From positions 265,953 to 329,952 of the forward strand of contig CAWIKY010000004.1 in assembly GCA_963836905.1 (NCBI GenBank): a stretch of DNA of 64,000 bases, written 5' to 3'. The position numbers were made by a program, and so were the translations under genes. The notes below the pieces were generated by a model, which was not told the origin of the DNA, made no database searches, and saw only the letters and a program-made list of their open reading frames with translations. This document shows positions 24,283-34,541 of the stretch, one piece after another (position 1 is the first letter of the stretch; each line of letters starts with the position of its first letter). This DNA is from CAWIKY01 sp963836905. Lineage in GTDB: Bacteria; Pseudomonadota; Alphaproteobacteria; Caulobacterales; Hyphomonadaceae.

Positions 24283-27200
24283 ATGCGGTATCTGATTGGC
24301 TTGATCATAGGTGTCGCACTGGCTGTGGCAGGCTTCGTAGGGTGGCAATTGTTCGGTCCCGATCGCGCGCAGGACCCCCGTACGGATATTGCCGGATACG
24401 AAGACGGAACCGTTCCCGGCCAGCGCACCGCATCCGACCAGACCCGCAGCGAAGCCACGCAGCGCCGCATGGACGAGCGCGAAAGCCTTCGCCGGGAAGC
24501 GGCAAAGGCCAATTCAAAGGAATTCACCTATCAGCGCTACCGGACGGACCTTTCGGGCAGCTCTCCGCAGGCCTGCCTTGTTTTTTCCTCAGCCCTGGAT
24601 CCGGAGCGCGACTACAGCCCGTTTCTTGAATTTGCGTCCGACTTCAAGGCCGCCATCGCGGTCGATGGCGAAGCGCTTTGCATTGGTGGCCTCTCCTTCG
24701 CGGAAGAACAGACCTTGTTGCTGCGCGAAGGGCTTCCCGCCGCCGACGGACGCACACTGTCCTTTGAGGAAGATGTCACGCTGAGCTTTGCCGACCGCCC
24801 GGCTTATGTCGGCTTCAAGGGCAGCGGTATCATCCTGCCGCGTCTGGATGCCGACGGCCTGCCGATCGAAACCGTGAATGTCGATAAAGTGAACGTACGG
24901 GTCGAGCGCGTGAATGACCGCGCACTTGCCTTCAAGCGCATCACGCAGGGCGAAAGCTATGACGCCGGCGATTATGGCAGCCTCTGGGGCGAGGAAAGCG
25001 CCTACGATGTCGGTGTCGAGGTCTGGACCGGCGAGATGGATATCGATTCCGTCGCCAACGTGCCCGTCACCACCGCATTTCCGCTGGAGGAAGTGATCGG
25101 AACGTTGCGCCCCGGCGCTTATTTCGTCTCCGTCGAGGATGCCCGCGAGATGACCAACCGGTCACGCGAGCCTGCCCGGGCCATGCGCTGGATCGTGCTG
25201 ACCGATCTGGCGCTGACGACCTATCGCGGCGGCAGCGGACTGGACGTCACGGTTCGGTCCCTGCAGACGGCCAGACAGGTCGATGGCGTTCGCTTGCAGC
25301 TTATCGCCATGAACAACGAGATTCTCGCAGAGGTGACGACGGCCAATAGCCGCGCCGTCCACTTCGACGCACCGCTCGTGCAGGGCGAGGGAAATCTCGC
25401 TCCCAAGCTGATCGTCGCCTACGGGCCAAATGGCGATTTCGCGGTCACCGACTTGATGCGCGCGCCGATCGATCTGTCCTCGGAGGATATTGACGGTCGC
25501 ACACCGAATGTGCCGGTCGACGGCTTTCTTTATACGGACCGTGGCATCTACAGGCCCGGCGAAACCATCGAGCTGACCGCGCTGTTGCGTGATGTTGCAG
25601 GGCGCGCTGTCACCGACCGGACGGGACGCATCGTCATATATCGCCCGAACGGCATGGAGGCCGACAGGGTCATTTTCACCGAAACCGAGCTCGGCGCGGT
25701 GCAGGTGTCGTATCCGCTTCCCAAAACGGCCGCGCGTGGCCGCTGGCGTATGGTTGCCGAAATCGACGGCGGCGGCACTGCTGGTGAGACGCGTGTCTCG
25801 GTCGAGGATTTCGTCGCGCAGCGTATCAGCGTTGATATCGAGGCAAACAAGACCGTCCCGCTTCTGGCCGGTGAGGCGCGTGATATCGCTGTCGAGGCGC
25901 GCTTTCTCTACGGCGCGCCGGGCGCAGGCCTGACGGTTCAGTCAGAAGCGCGGGTCGAGCGCGATCCATCACCGTTCGACGCGTGGAAGGATTACCGTTT
26001 CGGCGCGCATGATGCGTCCTTCAGCGAGGAAATTCTCGAACTGCCGACACAGACGACAGACGGTGCGGGCAAGGCAAGCGTCGTGCTGGATCTGGACGGC
26101 CAAGGCGCCGACGAACAGGCTCCGCTTCGTCTGCGCACCGTCGTCAGCGTGCTCGAGCCCGGCGGACGGGCCGTCTCCGAAAGCGTGTTCGTGCCGTACC
26201 GTCCGCGCGATGCCTATCTTGGCGTGAAGCCAAAATTCGATGGCTCACCGGAGCGCGGAAAGGACGCCGTCTTCGACGTTGTCTCGCTCAATGCTGCAGG
26301 CGAGGCGCAGGATGCCGAACTCAGCTGGAAGCTGATCGAGGTCAATTATAATTATGACTGGTATCGCAGCGGCGGTAGCTGGCAGTGGCGACGGTCCCGC
26401 TATGTCCGGGAAGTCAACACCGGCGTGCTGCGCCTGAAGGACGGCAAGGCCGGAACCATAAACGCAGGCAAGCTCGATAGCTGGGGCGATCATCGCCTCG
26501 TCGTGACGGGTCCTGGCGGTGAGACCGAAACCAGCGTGCAGTTCTGGATGGGCTGGCAAGGCTCGGGCGAAGAGGGCGTGGAAGCGCCCGACCGCGTCCG
26601 GCTCGCCGGTCCGAAAACCGCACCGGTCGCAGGCGACCGCGCCGAGATTACCATTCTCTCACCTTATGACGGCGAAGCGCAGATCGTGGTTGCGACCGAC
26701 CGCGTTCTGTCGGTCAGCTATCAGGCGGTCAGCACCAAGGGGACGAAAGTGGCCCTGCCGGTCAGTGCCGAGTGGGGGTCGGGTGCCTACGTCATGGTCA
26801 GCGTTTATGCGCCACGTGATGCAATTGAGCAGCCAAAACCCCGGCGTGCCGTCGGTGTGCTCTATGTTCCCGCAGACGTGTCCGGCCGCGTGTTTGAGGT
26901 CGGCTTCAACGTACCGGACATCGTCCGGCCGGACGGCAAGCGGACCATCGAAGTGGAGGTCGCCAACGCGCCGACCGAACGCATGTTCCTCACGCTCGCC
27001 GCTGTCGACGAAGGCATTCTGCAACTGACCAAGTTCCAGACGCCTGATCCAGTGGCGCATTATTTCGGCAAGGAAGCTCTAGGCGTCGAAATCTACGATG
27101 ACTACGGGCGACTGCTGGACCCGAACCTCGCCGCGCCGGGCGAGATCCGCTTCGGCGGAGATCAGCTTGGCGGCGCGGGCCTGACAGTGGTTCCAACCAG

Positions 27201-29277
27201 AACCGTCGCGCTTTTTGCCGGCCCTGTAGATGTCGGACGCAATGGCAAGGCAAGCATCGAGCTGGATATTCCGGAATTCAACGGCGAGCTTCGTCTCATG
27301 GCCGTTGCCTGGTCCGCCAACAGCATGGGCTCCGGTGATGAAGCGGTCACGGTACGCGATCCCGTACCGGTCGAGCTTTCGTTGCCACGCTTCATGGCCC
27401 CTGGCGATACGGCCACCGCAACGGCCAGCATCGACAATGTGGAACTGGCCGCAAGCGACTTTACCGGTCGTATCGCTGGAAAAGGACCGGTCACGGTCGG
27501 GACCGATACCGTTTCTGCTACGGTCGCCAAAGGTGAACGGATTGATCGTCCCGTCGAGCTGAACGCGACCGGCGAGGGGATTACTGACCTTACCTTGTCG
27601 GTTACAGGTCCGGACGGTCTATCGGTCTCGCGAACCTATCCGATCCAGACCCGTTCGGCATTTCTTCCAGTCACGAAGGTGGACCGGGCCCGGATTGCCG
27701 CCGGAGCGACCTATTCGATCCCGCCAAGTCTCAGCGCCGGATTGATCCCGGGCTCGGTTTCGGCGGTGGCGTCGTTCTCGCCGATCCCGATTGATGCCGG
27801 AACGCTCTACGCGTCCCTGTCACGCTATCCGTATGGCTGCACCGAACAGACGGTCTCGCGGGCCTTGCCGCTTCTCTATGCCGGTCAACTGGCAGGGTTG
27901 GCAGAAAATGCGGACGCGGATGATACAGAGGCCGAGGCCCGTGATGCGCGCCGCATCGTGCAGGACGCAATCAATACCATTCTTTCCCGGCAGGGTCCTG
28001 ATGGGGCGATCGGGCTCTGGCGTGAGGGAGACCGCAACGCCTCGCCCTGGCTGGGTGCCTATACGGTCGACTTCCTCGTCCGCGCAAAAGAGCAGGGCTA
28101 TAATGTGCCTAAAGCCTCGATAGATGCGGCGCTCTCGGCCCTTGGAAGCATCGCGCAGGGCGAAGCCTGGCGTGTGTATGGCTATGAAACCGACGTCTAT
28201 CAAAGCCGCTGGCATTCCGACACGGAAAAGAAGCTGATGTCGCGCTCGGCGCCCTACGCGCTCTATGTTCTGGCCCGCGCCGAACAGGGCGACCTGTCCC
28301 GCATGCGCTATATCCACGACCGCGAACTGCGAACGCTCGTCTCACCGCTGGCCCGCGCGCAGCTGGGTGCCGGTCTTGCAATGATGGGTGACAGGTCGCG
28401 CGCCGTTTCAGCGTTCGAGGCTGCCATTGACGGGCTGGGCTATACCAATGACGGAGACTACTACCAGACGCCATTGCGCGATCTGGCTGGTATTCTGGCG
28501 CTGGCCTCCGAGGCCGGTCTGACGACAGAGGTCGCCGAGCTTGCCGAACGGCTTGCGCGTGACGTGCCGGACCCGGATCGTCTCTCGACGCAGGAAAAGG
28601 CTTTCCTTCTTCTGGCAACGAATGCGCTTTCGGATGGCAAGGCAGAGCCCTCCATCGCCGCCGAAGGCGCGGAAGCAACCTCGCCGGGCCGCTTTCTTCT
28701 GGCGGATGCGCAAGCGATCAACGGGGCAAGCTTCACCAATTCCGGTGATGCGCCGCTCTTCCGGACGGTACTGGTCACCGGCAAGCCCGCGAGCGCGCCG
28801 CCTGCTGCATCCTCGGAACTTCGTCTGGACAAGGAGCTTTTCGGCATGACCGGGGGCAAGGTGAACCCGGCAAACCTGCAGCAGGGAGACCGTGTGGTCG
28901 TTCGTCTGACGGTAACGCCCGAGCAGAACCGGACCAATCCGGTCATTGTCGAGGACCTTTTACCTGCCGGTTTCGAGATCGAAGCGGTGCTCAAGCCCGC
29001 CGATGGCGCGGCGCGCAAGGATGATGATACGGAGTCTGGCGCGTATAGCTGGCTGGGCGTTATCGATCCCGCCAAGGTTGCCGAAGCGCGTGATGACCGG
29101 TTCGTCGCCGCAATTGATGTCCGTGATACGGCTCAGACCCTTGCCTATGTGGTGCGCGCTGTAACGCCGGGCCGGTTCACGCTGCCGGGTGCTTACGCCG
29201 AGGACATGTATCGGCGTGATGTGTTCGCGCGGACAGCAGCCGGAGAAACGGTGATCGCCGGTGCCACAGCCAACTAG
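24283..29277 (+). CDS. Bacterial alpha-2-macroglobulin (YfhM-like)
   Basis: A 1,664-residue protease trap anchored in the periplasm. The start at 24283 follows GGGGA and begins a membrane segment (RYLIGLIIGVALAVAGFVGW), so it is anchored by a signal-anchor and has no lipobox. MG domains, the MG1-type entry DGFLYTDRGIYRPGE and the thioester motif GCTEQ (Cys near residue 1186, in YPYGCTEQT) are present. The C-terminal receptor-binding-like domain closes the protein. Thioester-bearing bacterial members covalently trap attacking proteases. It lies directly before pbpC, overlapping it by 17 bases. The usual fourth residue Leu (CLEQ) is Thr here. Confidence 0.92.
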   Translation: MRYLIGLIIGVALAVAGFVGWQLFGPDRAQDPRTDIAGYEDGTVPGQRTASDQTRSEATQRRMDERESLRREAAKANSKEFTYQRYRTDLSGSSPQACLVFSSALDPERDYSPFLEFASDFKAAIAVDGEALCIGGLSFAEEQTLLLREGLPAADGRTLSFEEDVTLSFADRPAYVGFKGSGIILPRLDADGLPIETVNVDKVNVRVERVNDRALAFKRITQGESYDAGDYGSLWGEESAYDVGVEVWTGEMDIDSVANVPVTTAFPLEEVIGTLRPGAYFVSVEDAREMTNRSREPARAMRWIVLTDLALTTYRGGSGLDVTVRSLQTARQVDGVRLQLIAMNNEILAEVTTANSRAVHFDAPLVQGEGNLAPKLIVAYGPNGDFAVTDLMRAPIDLSSEDIDGRTPNVPVDGFLYTDRGIYRPGETIELTALLRDVAGRAVTDRTGRIVIYRPNGMEADRVIFTETELGAVQVSYPLPKTAARGRWRMVAEIDGGGTAGETRVSVEDFVAQRISVDIEANKTVPLLAGEARDIAVEARFLYGAPGAGLTVQSEARVERDPSPFDAWKDYRFGAHDASFSEEILELPTQTTDGAGKASVVLDLDGQGADEQAPLRLRTVVSVLEPGGRAVSESVFVPYRPRDAYLGVKPKFDGSPERGKDAVFDVVSLNAAGEAQDAELSWKLIEVNYNYDWYRSGGSWQWRRSRYVREVNTGVLRLKDGKAGTINAGKLDSWGDHRLVVTGPGGETETSVQFWMGWQGSGEEGVEAPDRVRLAGPKTAPVAGDRAEITILSPYDGEAQIVVATDRVLSVSYQAVSTKGTKVALPVSAEWGSGAYVMVSVYAPRDAIEQPKPRRAVGVLYVPADVSGRVFEVGFNVPDIVRPDGKRTIEVEVANAPTERMFLTLAAVDEGILQLTKFQTPDPVAHYFGKEALGVEIYDDYGRLLDPNLAAPGEIRFGGDQLGGAGLTVVPTRTVALFAGPVDVGRNGKASIELDIPEFNGELRLMAVAWSANSMGSGDEAVTVRDPVPVELSLPRFMAPGDTATATASIDNVELAASDFTGRIAGKGPVTVGTDTVSATVAKGERIDRPVELNATGEGITDLTLSVTGPDGLSVSRTYPIQTRSAFLPVTKVDRARIAAGATYSIPPSLSAGLIPGSVSAVASFSPIPIDAGTLYASLSRYPYGCTEQTVSRALPLLYAGQLAGLAENADADDTEAEARDARRIVQDAINTILSRQGPDGAIGLWREGDRNASPWLGAYTVDFLVRAKEQGYNVPKASIDAALSALGSIAQGEAWRVYGYETDVYQSRWHSDTEKKLMSRSAPYALYVLARAEQGDLSRMRYIHDRELRTLVSPLARAQLGAGLAMMGDRSRAVSAFEAAIDGLGYTNDGDYYQTPLRDLAGILALASEAGLTTEVAELAERLARDVPDPDRLSTQEKAFLLLATNALSDGKAEPSIAAEGAEATSPGRFLLADAQAINGASFTNSGDAPLFRTVLVTGKPASAPPAASSELRLDKELFGMTGGKVNPANLQQGDRVVVRLTVTPEQNRTNPVIVEDLLPAGFEIEAVLKPADGAARKDDDTESGAYSWLGVIDPAKVAEARDDRFVAAIDVRDTAQTLAYVVRAVTPGRFTLPGAYAEDMYRRDVFARTAAGETVIAGATAN

Positions 29278-31432
29278 GCCGGGTTCAGTCCTGAAAACAT
29301 GGCTTGTCGATCTCTGGAAGCACGTGACCGGTGGTATCGCATCGGTCGCGTCCCGCCGTCCGCGATGGACGGCTGCGATTGCGGCCTTGCTGGGGTCTGC
29401 GGGTCTTCTCTTTCTGCTTGATGTCGCTTTCCCGCCGCCACTGGAAAAGGCGCGCACGGTCACCGTGATGGTAACCGACCGTGACGGCAGGCCCTTGCGG
29501 GCCTTTCCGGTCGAGGACGGGCGCTGGCGTATGCCCGCTGACCTTGCAGCCACAGACCCGGTCTTCATCGAGGCGCTGCTGGCTGTCGAGGACAAGCGGT
29601 TCCGCACACATGGCGGGATCGATGCTATTGCTGTGGCCCGTGCCGCGAAATCCGCGCTGCAACGCGGGCGCATCGTTTCGGGTGCATCCACGATCACCAT
29701 GCAGACGGCGAGACTGCTCGAGCCCCGCCCGCGGACGTTCGGTTCCAAGCTGGTCGAGATGGCGCGTGCCATCCAGCTTGAGCGTCGGCTCTCGAAGGAT
29801 GAAATTCTGGAGCTTTATCTCACGCTGACACCTTATGGCGGCAATCTGGAAGGCGTGCGGTCGGCAAGCTGGGCGTATTTCGGGCGCGAGCCCGACCGGC
29901 TGAGCGACGACCAGGTCGCGCTTCTCATCGCGCTGCCGCAAGCGCCGGAAGCACGTCGTCCGGATCTGCGCCCCGCAGCTGCGGCTGCCGGACGCGCGGA
30001 GATCGTTTCCAGACTGGCCGATGCAGGTGTGTTTTCTGCTGCCCGCGCACGTGAGGCAGCGGAACCCGTCCTGCCAGGCAGGTCTCGTTTTCCGGACGCG
30101 GCATGGCATGGCACGGCCAGGGCATTGGCGCATGGCGATGCGGTGAAGGGCCAGATCGCGTCCAGTCTCGATGCAGGGCTGCAGACGGCGCTTGAGAGGA
30201 TGCTGACCGATGCGGCGGGCAACCTGCCTGTCGACGTGCAGATCGCAGCCATGGTGGTGGATGTTGAAACGCGCGGCGTGCGCGCACTCGTCGGCGGTAT
30301 TGGCAAGGATCGCCCCGGTGGGTGGATCGACATGACGGGACGGCTGCGCTCGCCCGGATCAACGCTCAAACCACTGATCTACGGGCTGGCCTTTGATGAC
30401 GGGCTGGCGGTTCCCGAAACCCATATTCAGGACCTGCCGCGCCGGTTTTCCGATTACCGACCACGCAATTTCGACCGCAGTTTCCGGGGCAGCGTGACGG
30501 TGTCCGATGCCTTGCAGCATTCGCTCAACGTTCCTGCGGTCCTGACACTCGAGCAGATCGGAGCCGAACGGTTCGCCTCGGCGCTGCAACTGGCCGGCGT
30601 CCGGGTCGAGGTGCCGGGCGCATCTCTCACGGAAACCGGACTGGCCATCGCGTTGGGCGGTGTCGGCATGCGGATGGAAGACCTGGCCATGGTCTATGCC
30701 GGTCTCGGGGATGGCGGCATCATCAAGCCGCTGGCTTTTACGGTTGAAGAAGAAGTTGACCTGGCCGGCGTGCCGGGCCAACGGCTTTTGTCTGCGGACT
30801 CTTCGCGCAAGCTTCTGGACATTCTGGCCGCCGCGCCTGCGCCCGCCGGACGCATGCCATGGTCACTCACAGGAGAGGCCCCGCAGATCGCGTTCAAGAC
30901 AGGCACGTCATACGGGTTTCGTGATGCATGGGCGGCGGGCACTGGCGGCGGCTATGCGGTCGTGGTCTGGGTCGGCCGCGCCGACGGTGCGCCGCGTCCG
31001 GGTGCGACCGGCCGGGCGACAGCCTTGCCGCTTCTGTTTGACGTCTTCGACCGCATCAATGCATCGCTTGGCGTGGATGGCCGCGCAGCAGGGCGTATTG
31101 CAACGCGGCTGAACGATAAGGTCTCCGGACCAGCCTTGCGTGATTTCGGGCAAGGCGGCCAGCCGCCGCAGATCCTGTTTCCGCCCGAGAATGCTGACCT
31201 TCTGATGAAATCCGGTGACAGACCGGATGCGGGCTTCGTTCTGGCCGGGCGCGGGGAAGGGCCACTTCGCTGGTTCGCCGATGGTCAGCCCGTTGCGCTT
31301 GACGCAGGTGGCGCGCCGCTCTGGGTGCCACAGGGAGAAGGGTTCTACACGGTCAGCGCGGTTGACGGTTCAGGGCGTGAAAACAGCGTCCAGGTACGGG
31401 TGTCCGGGGCTGCGCGACCGGAACTTCGGTAA
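29261..31432 (+). CDS. pbpC: Penicillin-binding protein 1C
   Basis: A 723-residue bifunctional peptidoglycan synthase. After a membrane helix (about residues 37-58), the GT51 glycosyltransferase domain has LLAVEDKRFRTHGG and GASTITMQTARL. The transpeptidase domain has SxxK in GSTLKP (near residue 366), SLN (HSLNVPA) and KTGTS (near 545). A BiPBP_C domain closes the protein. The GTG start at 29261 lies inside the alpha-2-macroglobulin gene, whose stop is at 29277, so translation is coupled. The pair is thought to repair peptidoglycan and trap proteases when the envelope is breached. Confidence 0.93.
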   Translation: MPQPTRPGSVLKTWLVDLWKHVTGGIASVASRRPRWTAAIAALLGSAGLLFLLDVAFPPPLEKARTVTVMVTDRDGRPLRAFPVEDGRWRMPADLAATDPVFIEALLAVEDKRFRTHGGIDAIAVARAAKSALQRGRIVSGASTITMQTARLLEPRPRTFGSKLVEMARAIQLERRLSKDEILELYLTLTPYGGNLEGVRSASWAYFGREPDRLSDDQVALLIALPQAPEARRPDLRPAAAAAGRAEIVSRLADAGVFSAARAREAAEPVLPGRSRFPDAAWHGTARALAHGDAVKGQIASSLDAGLQTALERMLTDAAGNLPVDVQIAAMVVDVETRGVRALVGGIGKDRPGGWIDMTGRLRSPGSTLKPLIYGLAFDDGLAVPETHIQDLPRRFSDYRPRNFDRSFRGSVTVSDALQHSLNVPAVLTLEQIGAERFASALQLAGVRVEVPGASLTETGLAIALGGVGMRMEDLAMVYAGLGDGGIIKPLAFTVEEEVDLAGVPGQRLLSADSSRKLLDILAAAPAPAGRMPWSLTGEAPQIAFKTGTSYGFRDAWAAGTGGGYAVVVWVGRADGAPRPGATGRATALPLLFDVFDRINASLGVDGRAAGRIATRLNDKVSGPALRDFGQGGQPPQILFPPENADLLMKSGDRPDAGFVLAGRGEGPLRWFADGQPVALDAGGAPLWVPQGEGFYTVSAVDGSGRENSVQVRVSGAARPELR

Positions 31433-31527
31433 GACACATCTGCGTGAACAGCAGTTGCAGGGCTGGATGTCTCCGGGTGTCCCCCCAATTTTCAGGACTG
31501 ACCCTGAACACTTGAAGCGAGGCACTC

Positions 31528-32172
31528 ATGAAGGTCCCGACCCTGATTACCACAGTTGCCCTGGCTGGCGGCGCTGCCCTTCTGGCGACTGTTATCACCT
31601 TGCGCGCGGGCGCGGACGATAGTCCGGCCAAACCCGCCATCACCGCTGAAACCACGGCGGATGCGGTTTTCGCCGGCGGATGTTTCTGGTGTGTGGAAAG
31701 CGATTTCGACAAGGTCGACGGGGTTCTGGAAACGACGTCAGGCTATACCGGCGGCAATGTTGACAACCCGAGCTACAGTCAGGTCACGGGCGGCGATACT
31801 GGGCACTACGAAGCTGTGCGCATCGTCTATGATCCGTCCGTGGTGAGCTATGAGACGCTGGTCGAGCGTTTCTGGCATACGGTCGATCCGACCGATGCGG
31901 GCGGCCAGTTCTGTGACCGCGGCAACAGCTATCGTACGGCAATTTTCGTCGACAGCGATGATGAGCGAACCGTCGCGGAAGCGACCAAGGCAAAATATCA
32001 GGCTGCACCGGTTCCGGCAGAGCCCATCGTGACACCGATCCTCGAGGAAAACGCCTTCTGGCCCGCCGAGGAGTATCACCAGAATTATTACAAGAAGAAC
32101 CCGATCCAGTATAACTTCTACCGTGCCCGCTGCGGGCGTGACGACCGGATCGAGGACGTCTGGGGCAAGTAA
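31528..32172 (+). CDS. msrA: Peptide-methionine (S)-S-oxide reductase
   Basis: A 214-residue enzyme that repairs methionine-S-sulfoxide in proteins. The catalytic motif GCFWCVE places the active Cys at 52, followed by TSGYTGG, TGHYEAVRI and the C-terminal YKKNPIQYNFYRARCG with a likely resolving Cys. An N-terminal hydrophobic segment (residues 6-26) acts as signal anchor or signal peptide, so this is an envelope-located MsrA, unlike the usual cytoplasmic form. It follows pbpC by 95 bases, which fits an envelope-maintenance cluster. Confidence 0.93.
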   Translation: MKVPTLITTVALAGGAALLATVITLRAGADDSPAKPAITAETTADAVFAGGCFWCVESDFDKVDGVLETTSGYTGGNVDNPSYSQVTGGDTGHYEAVRIVYDPSVVSYETLVERFWHTVDPTDAGGQFCDRGNSYRTAIFVDSDDERTVAEATKAKYQAAPVPAEPIVTPILEENAFWPAEEYHQNYYKKNPIQYNFYRARCGRDDRIEDVWGK

Positions 32173-32301
32173 CCGAGCGTCCGCCTCCGTCCCCTGGTCT
32201 GCCCTGGATCGTCGCTCTGCGTGTTCGGGAAAGTGACTGGACAGGAAGCGCTGACTTCTAGCAACTGCCAGCGCTGCGGTCCCTAATGCCCCGCTGGCCC
32301 G

Positions 32302-33834
32302 CTACTTTCTGAAACGCGTCCGCCAGTTCTCATCGCGCGGCAGCGGTGCATAGCCGGATGCCGTGTAGAGCGTCAGTCGACGAACCTTGCCGCCGCCCAG
32401 CGCAAGTTCGATCTCTCCGGCAGGCGAGATGTCCGCAAAGTCGGCGGCCAGAGCAGGGTAGTCGCCGGGGTGGCGCATCACGATCAGCGCCGTTTCGCCC
32501 GGCTCCATGATGATCGCTACCTCTTCGGAGGCGCTTTTGGGTACGATGTCCCGTCGCCAGGCATATTTTCGGGCCACAAGCCCGTCTTCCCGGGCATAAT
32601 AGTCCAGCCCGTGCCAGACTTCGCGTTCATCGACGATGATTACGTCGGCTCCGGTTCGTATGGCGGCCGCATTGACCGCATCGACGGTTTCCGGCCAGGC
32701 CCGAAGACGTTTGAAGGCATTTGCCGCGCCAAGGCTCTCCGCCACGACCGGTGGCGACACCGCCACGGCTGCCATGATGCCACCGAGTGCGAGGTTGAGC
32801 GCAATGGCAGCTCCGAGAAGCTTCACGCCCCATCTGCGCTCCCGTGCCGCCCAGAGCGCAAGCAGGATGCATGCTGCCGGGTAAGCGCTCGCCGCCCAGT
32901 TGGCATGGGCGCGGCTGATGAAGGCTTGCACAAGGATGATGATCAATGGGGGCAGGATGAACATCGCCAGGAAGCGTGGGTCGGGACGCTTCCAGAAACC
33001 TGTCTTCTGCACCAGAGGTACAATAAAAACGACAAGCAGAAGGGCGAAGGTCAACGGTCCGAATACAGCGAACTGGTCTCCGAAGAACTTGAACCCGTTT
33101 TCCGGATTGATCAGTTGCGCCCCCCAGTTTGCGTTATCCGCCGTATGGCTCACCGTCTTGAACCCGTTGGCAGCGTTCCACAGCATATGCGGCAGCACGA
33201 CAAGGAGGGCGATGCCCGCCGCCAACAGCCCGCGCAAGGAGGCCATGGCGCGCCGCGTGGCGGGGTCTGCAAGGGTCGCCAATCCGAGACCGATCACGAA
33301 ATAGATCATCGCGTATTTGGCCAGAAACCCCAGCCCGATGGCGAGCCCGAGCAGCGCCGGGTCGCGCCAGCTCGGCCTAGTGCCTGTCCGCACCAGAAAG
33401 TAGAGCGCCGCCGACCAGCAGGCCAGCAGAGGAACATCCGTCGACATGATGGCCGAGGAGAGCCAGACCCCCAGCATGGTCGCCCAGATCGTGCCTGCCA
33501 GAATGCCGATCCGGGATCCGAACAGCTCACGCGCGGTCAGGAAGACGAAGAGTGCCGTAAGGCCGTGCAGAACCGGCGCAAAGAACCGGATCGCCCATTC
33601 ACTATCGCCGAAAATGCCGGTCGAGATACCGATCAACCAGGAGGTAAGCGGCGGCTTTGAATAATAACCCCAGTCGAAGCTTTGCGCCCAGCGCCAGTAC
33701 TGTGCTTCGTCCGGACCAAGGTTCAGCGGCGTCAGAGCATTGGCAACCAACCGCGCCAACGCCAGCAGGCCAAGACATATCAGGAAGGGTCCGGTCCAGC
33801 GCGAAGGCGCGGGGCTGTTGGGAGATTGGGTCAT
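32302..33834 (-). CDS. GT39-type membrane glycosyltransferase (ArnT/PMT-like)
   Basis: A 510-residue protein with about 11 membrane helices. The first loop carries the family acid motif NLGPDEAQYWRWAQSFDWGYYSKPPLTSWLIG, in which Asp-Glu is catalytic. The PMT_2 domain continues with SSAIMSTDVPLLACW and LAKYAMIYFVIGLGLA. The C-terminal 150 residues form a soluble periplasmic domain. The family transfers sugars from polyprenyl-phosphate donors to lipid A, cell-surface polysaccharide or protein; the acceptor is unknown. It is divergent from speD. Confidence 0.85.
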   Translation of the reverse strand: MTQSPNSPAPSRWTGPFLICLGLLALARLVANALTPLNLGPDEAQYWRWAQSFDWGYYSKPPLTSWLIGISTGIFGDSEWAIRFFAPVLHGLTALFVFLTARELFGSRIGILAGTIWATMLGVWLSSAIMSTDVPLLACWSAALYFLVRTGTRPSWRDPALLGLAIGLGFLAKYAMIYFVIGLGLATLADPATRRAMASLRGLLAAGIALLVVLPHMLWNAANGFKTVSHTADNANWGAQLINPENGFKFFGDQFAVFGPLTFALLLVVFIVPLVQKTGFWKRPDPRFLAMFILPPLIIILVQAFISRAHANWAASAYPAACILLALWAARERRWGVKLLGAAIALNLALGGIMAAVAVSPPVVAESLGAANAFKRLRAWPETVDAVNAAAIRTGADVIIVDEREVWHGLDYYAREDGLVARKYAWRRDIVPKSASEEVAIIMEPGETALIVMRHPGDYPALAADFADISPAGEIELALGGGKVRRLTLYTASGYAPLPRDENWRTRFRK

Positions 33835-33969
33835 ACAGCTTTCTGACAGGTTGGAGATATTTTGCCAGCCCTGCAGAAACGGCTTGCATTCAGATGCTTT
33901 ATTTCATATCTGCGCGCTTCCTTCCAACAGGGACCGATCAACGGCCCTTCTCTTTACAGGATTTGGAAC

Positions 33970-34446
33970 ATGGCTTTTGGCGCCCCGGGCGACCCGGATT
34001 TCGAGGTTATCGACGAACAGCGCGGCGCCGCGTCGGACATGTTGTCCGGCGCGGCTTCCGAGGACGATCGGCTCGACTTTTTCATAAAGCGTGATGGCAT
34101 GGAATATGCCGGAACGCACCTCATCATCGATCTATGGGATGTGTCCCGTATCGATGATCCCGAACATATCGAGACGTCGCTTTGCGACGCCGCTGTTCGG
34201 GCCGGGGCAACCATTCTCAGCTCCGACTTTCACGTGTTCACACCCAATAATGGTGTGTCCGGTGTGATAGTGTTGTCTGAAAGCCACATTTCCATTCATA
34301 CTTGGCCTGAGCGCCGGTTTGCCGCAGTCGATGTTTTCATGTGCGGTGCTGCAAAGCCACACAAGACCATCGCTGCGCTGAAAGAGGCCTTCAACCCGTC
34401 ACGCATCGGTCTGACCGAGCACCGTCGGGGCCTTACCGCCTGCTAG
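33970..34446 (+). CDS. speD: S-adenosylmethionine decarboxylase proenzyme
   Basis: A 158-residue pyruvoyl enzyme of the small (class 1B) type, making decarboxylated SAM for spermidine. The self-cleavage site is Glu104-Ser105 in LSESHISIHTWPE, with Ser105 becoming the pyruvoyl group; DVFMCG with catalytic Cys125 follows. The ATG at 33970 is used, since the open frame from 33862 adds unrelated sequence. The N-terminal 40 residues are longer than in most homologues. No speE is next to it. A strong terminator follows at 34479. Confidence 0.92.
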   Translation: MAFGAPGDPDFEVIDEQRGAASDMLSGAASEDDRLDFFIKRDGMEYAGTHLIIDLWDVSRIDDPEHIETSLCDAAVRAGATILSSDFHVFTPNNGVSGVIVLSESHISIHTWPERRFAAVDVFMCGAAKPHKTIAALKEAFNPSRIGLTEHRRGLTAC

Positions 34447-34478
34447 GTTGGGACTTTTTCCCTAAAACTTGCAATGAA

Positions 34479-34510
34479 AGCCGGACGGGAAACCAGTCCG
34501 GCTTTTTTTT
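34479..34510 (+). terminator. Intrinsic terminator of speD
   Basis: Stem AGCCGGAC / GTCCGGCT with a nine-base loop, followed by eight T at 34503-34510. It lies 32 bases after the speD stop and separates it from the promoter of the TonB-dependent receptor. Confidence 0.9.
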
Positions 34511-34541
34511 CGTTTCATCATTCATTCCGTACACGTCTCAC

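Noticed and set aside
32470..33660. 396-residue plus-strand ORF opposite the GT39 gene
   Set aside because: Antisense shadow; the opposite frame has a complete glycosyltransferase with membrane helices.
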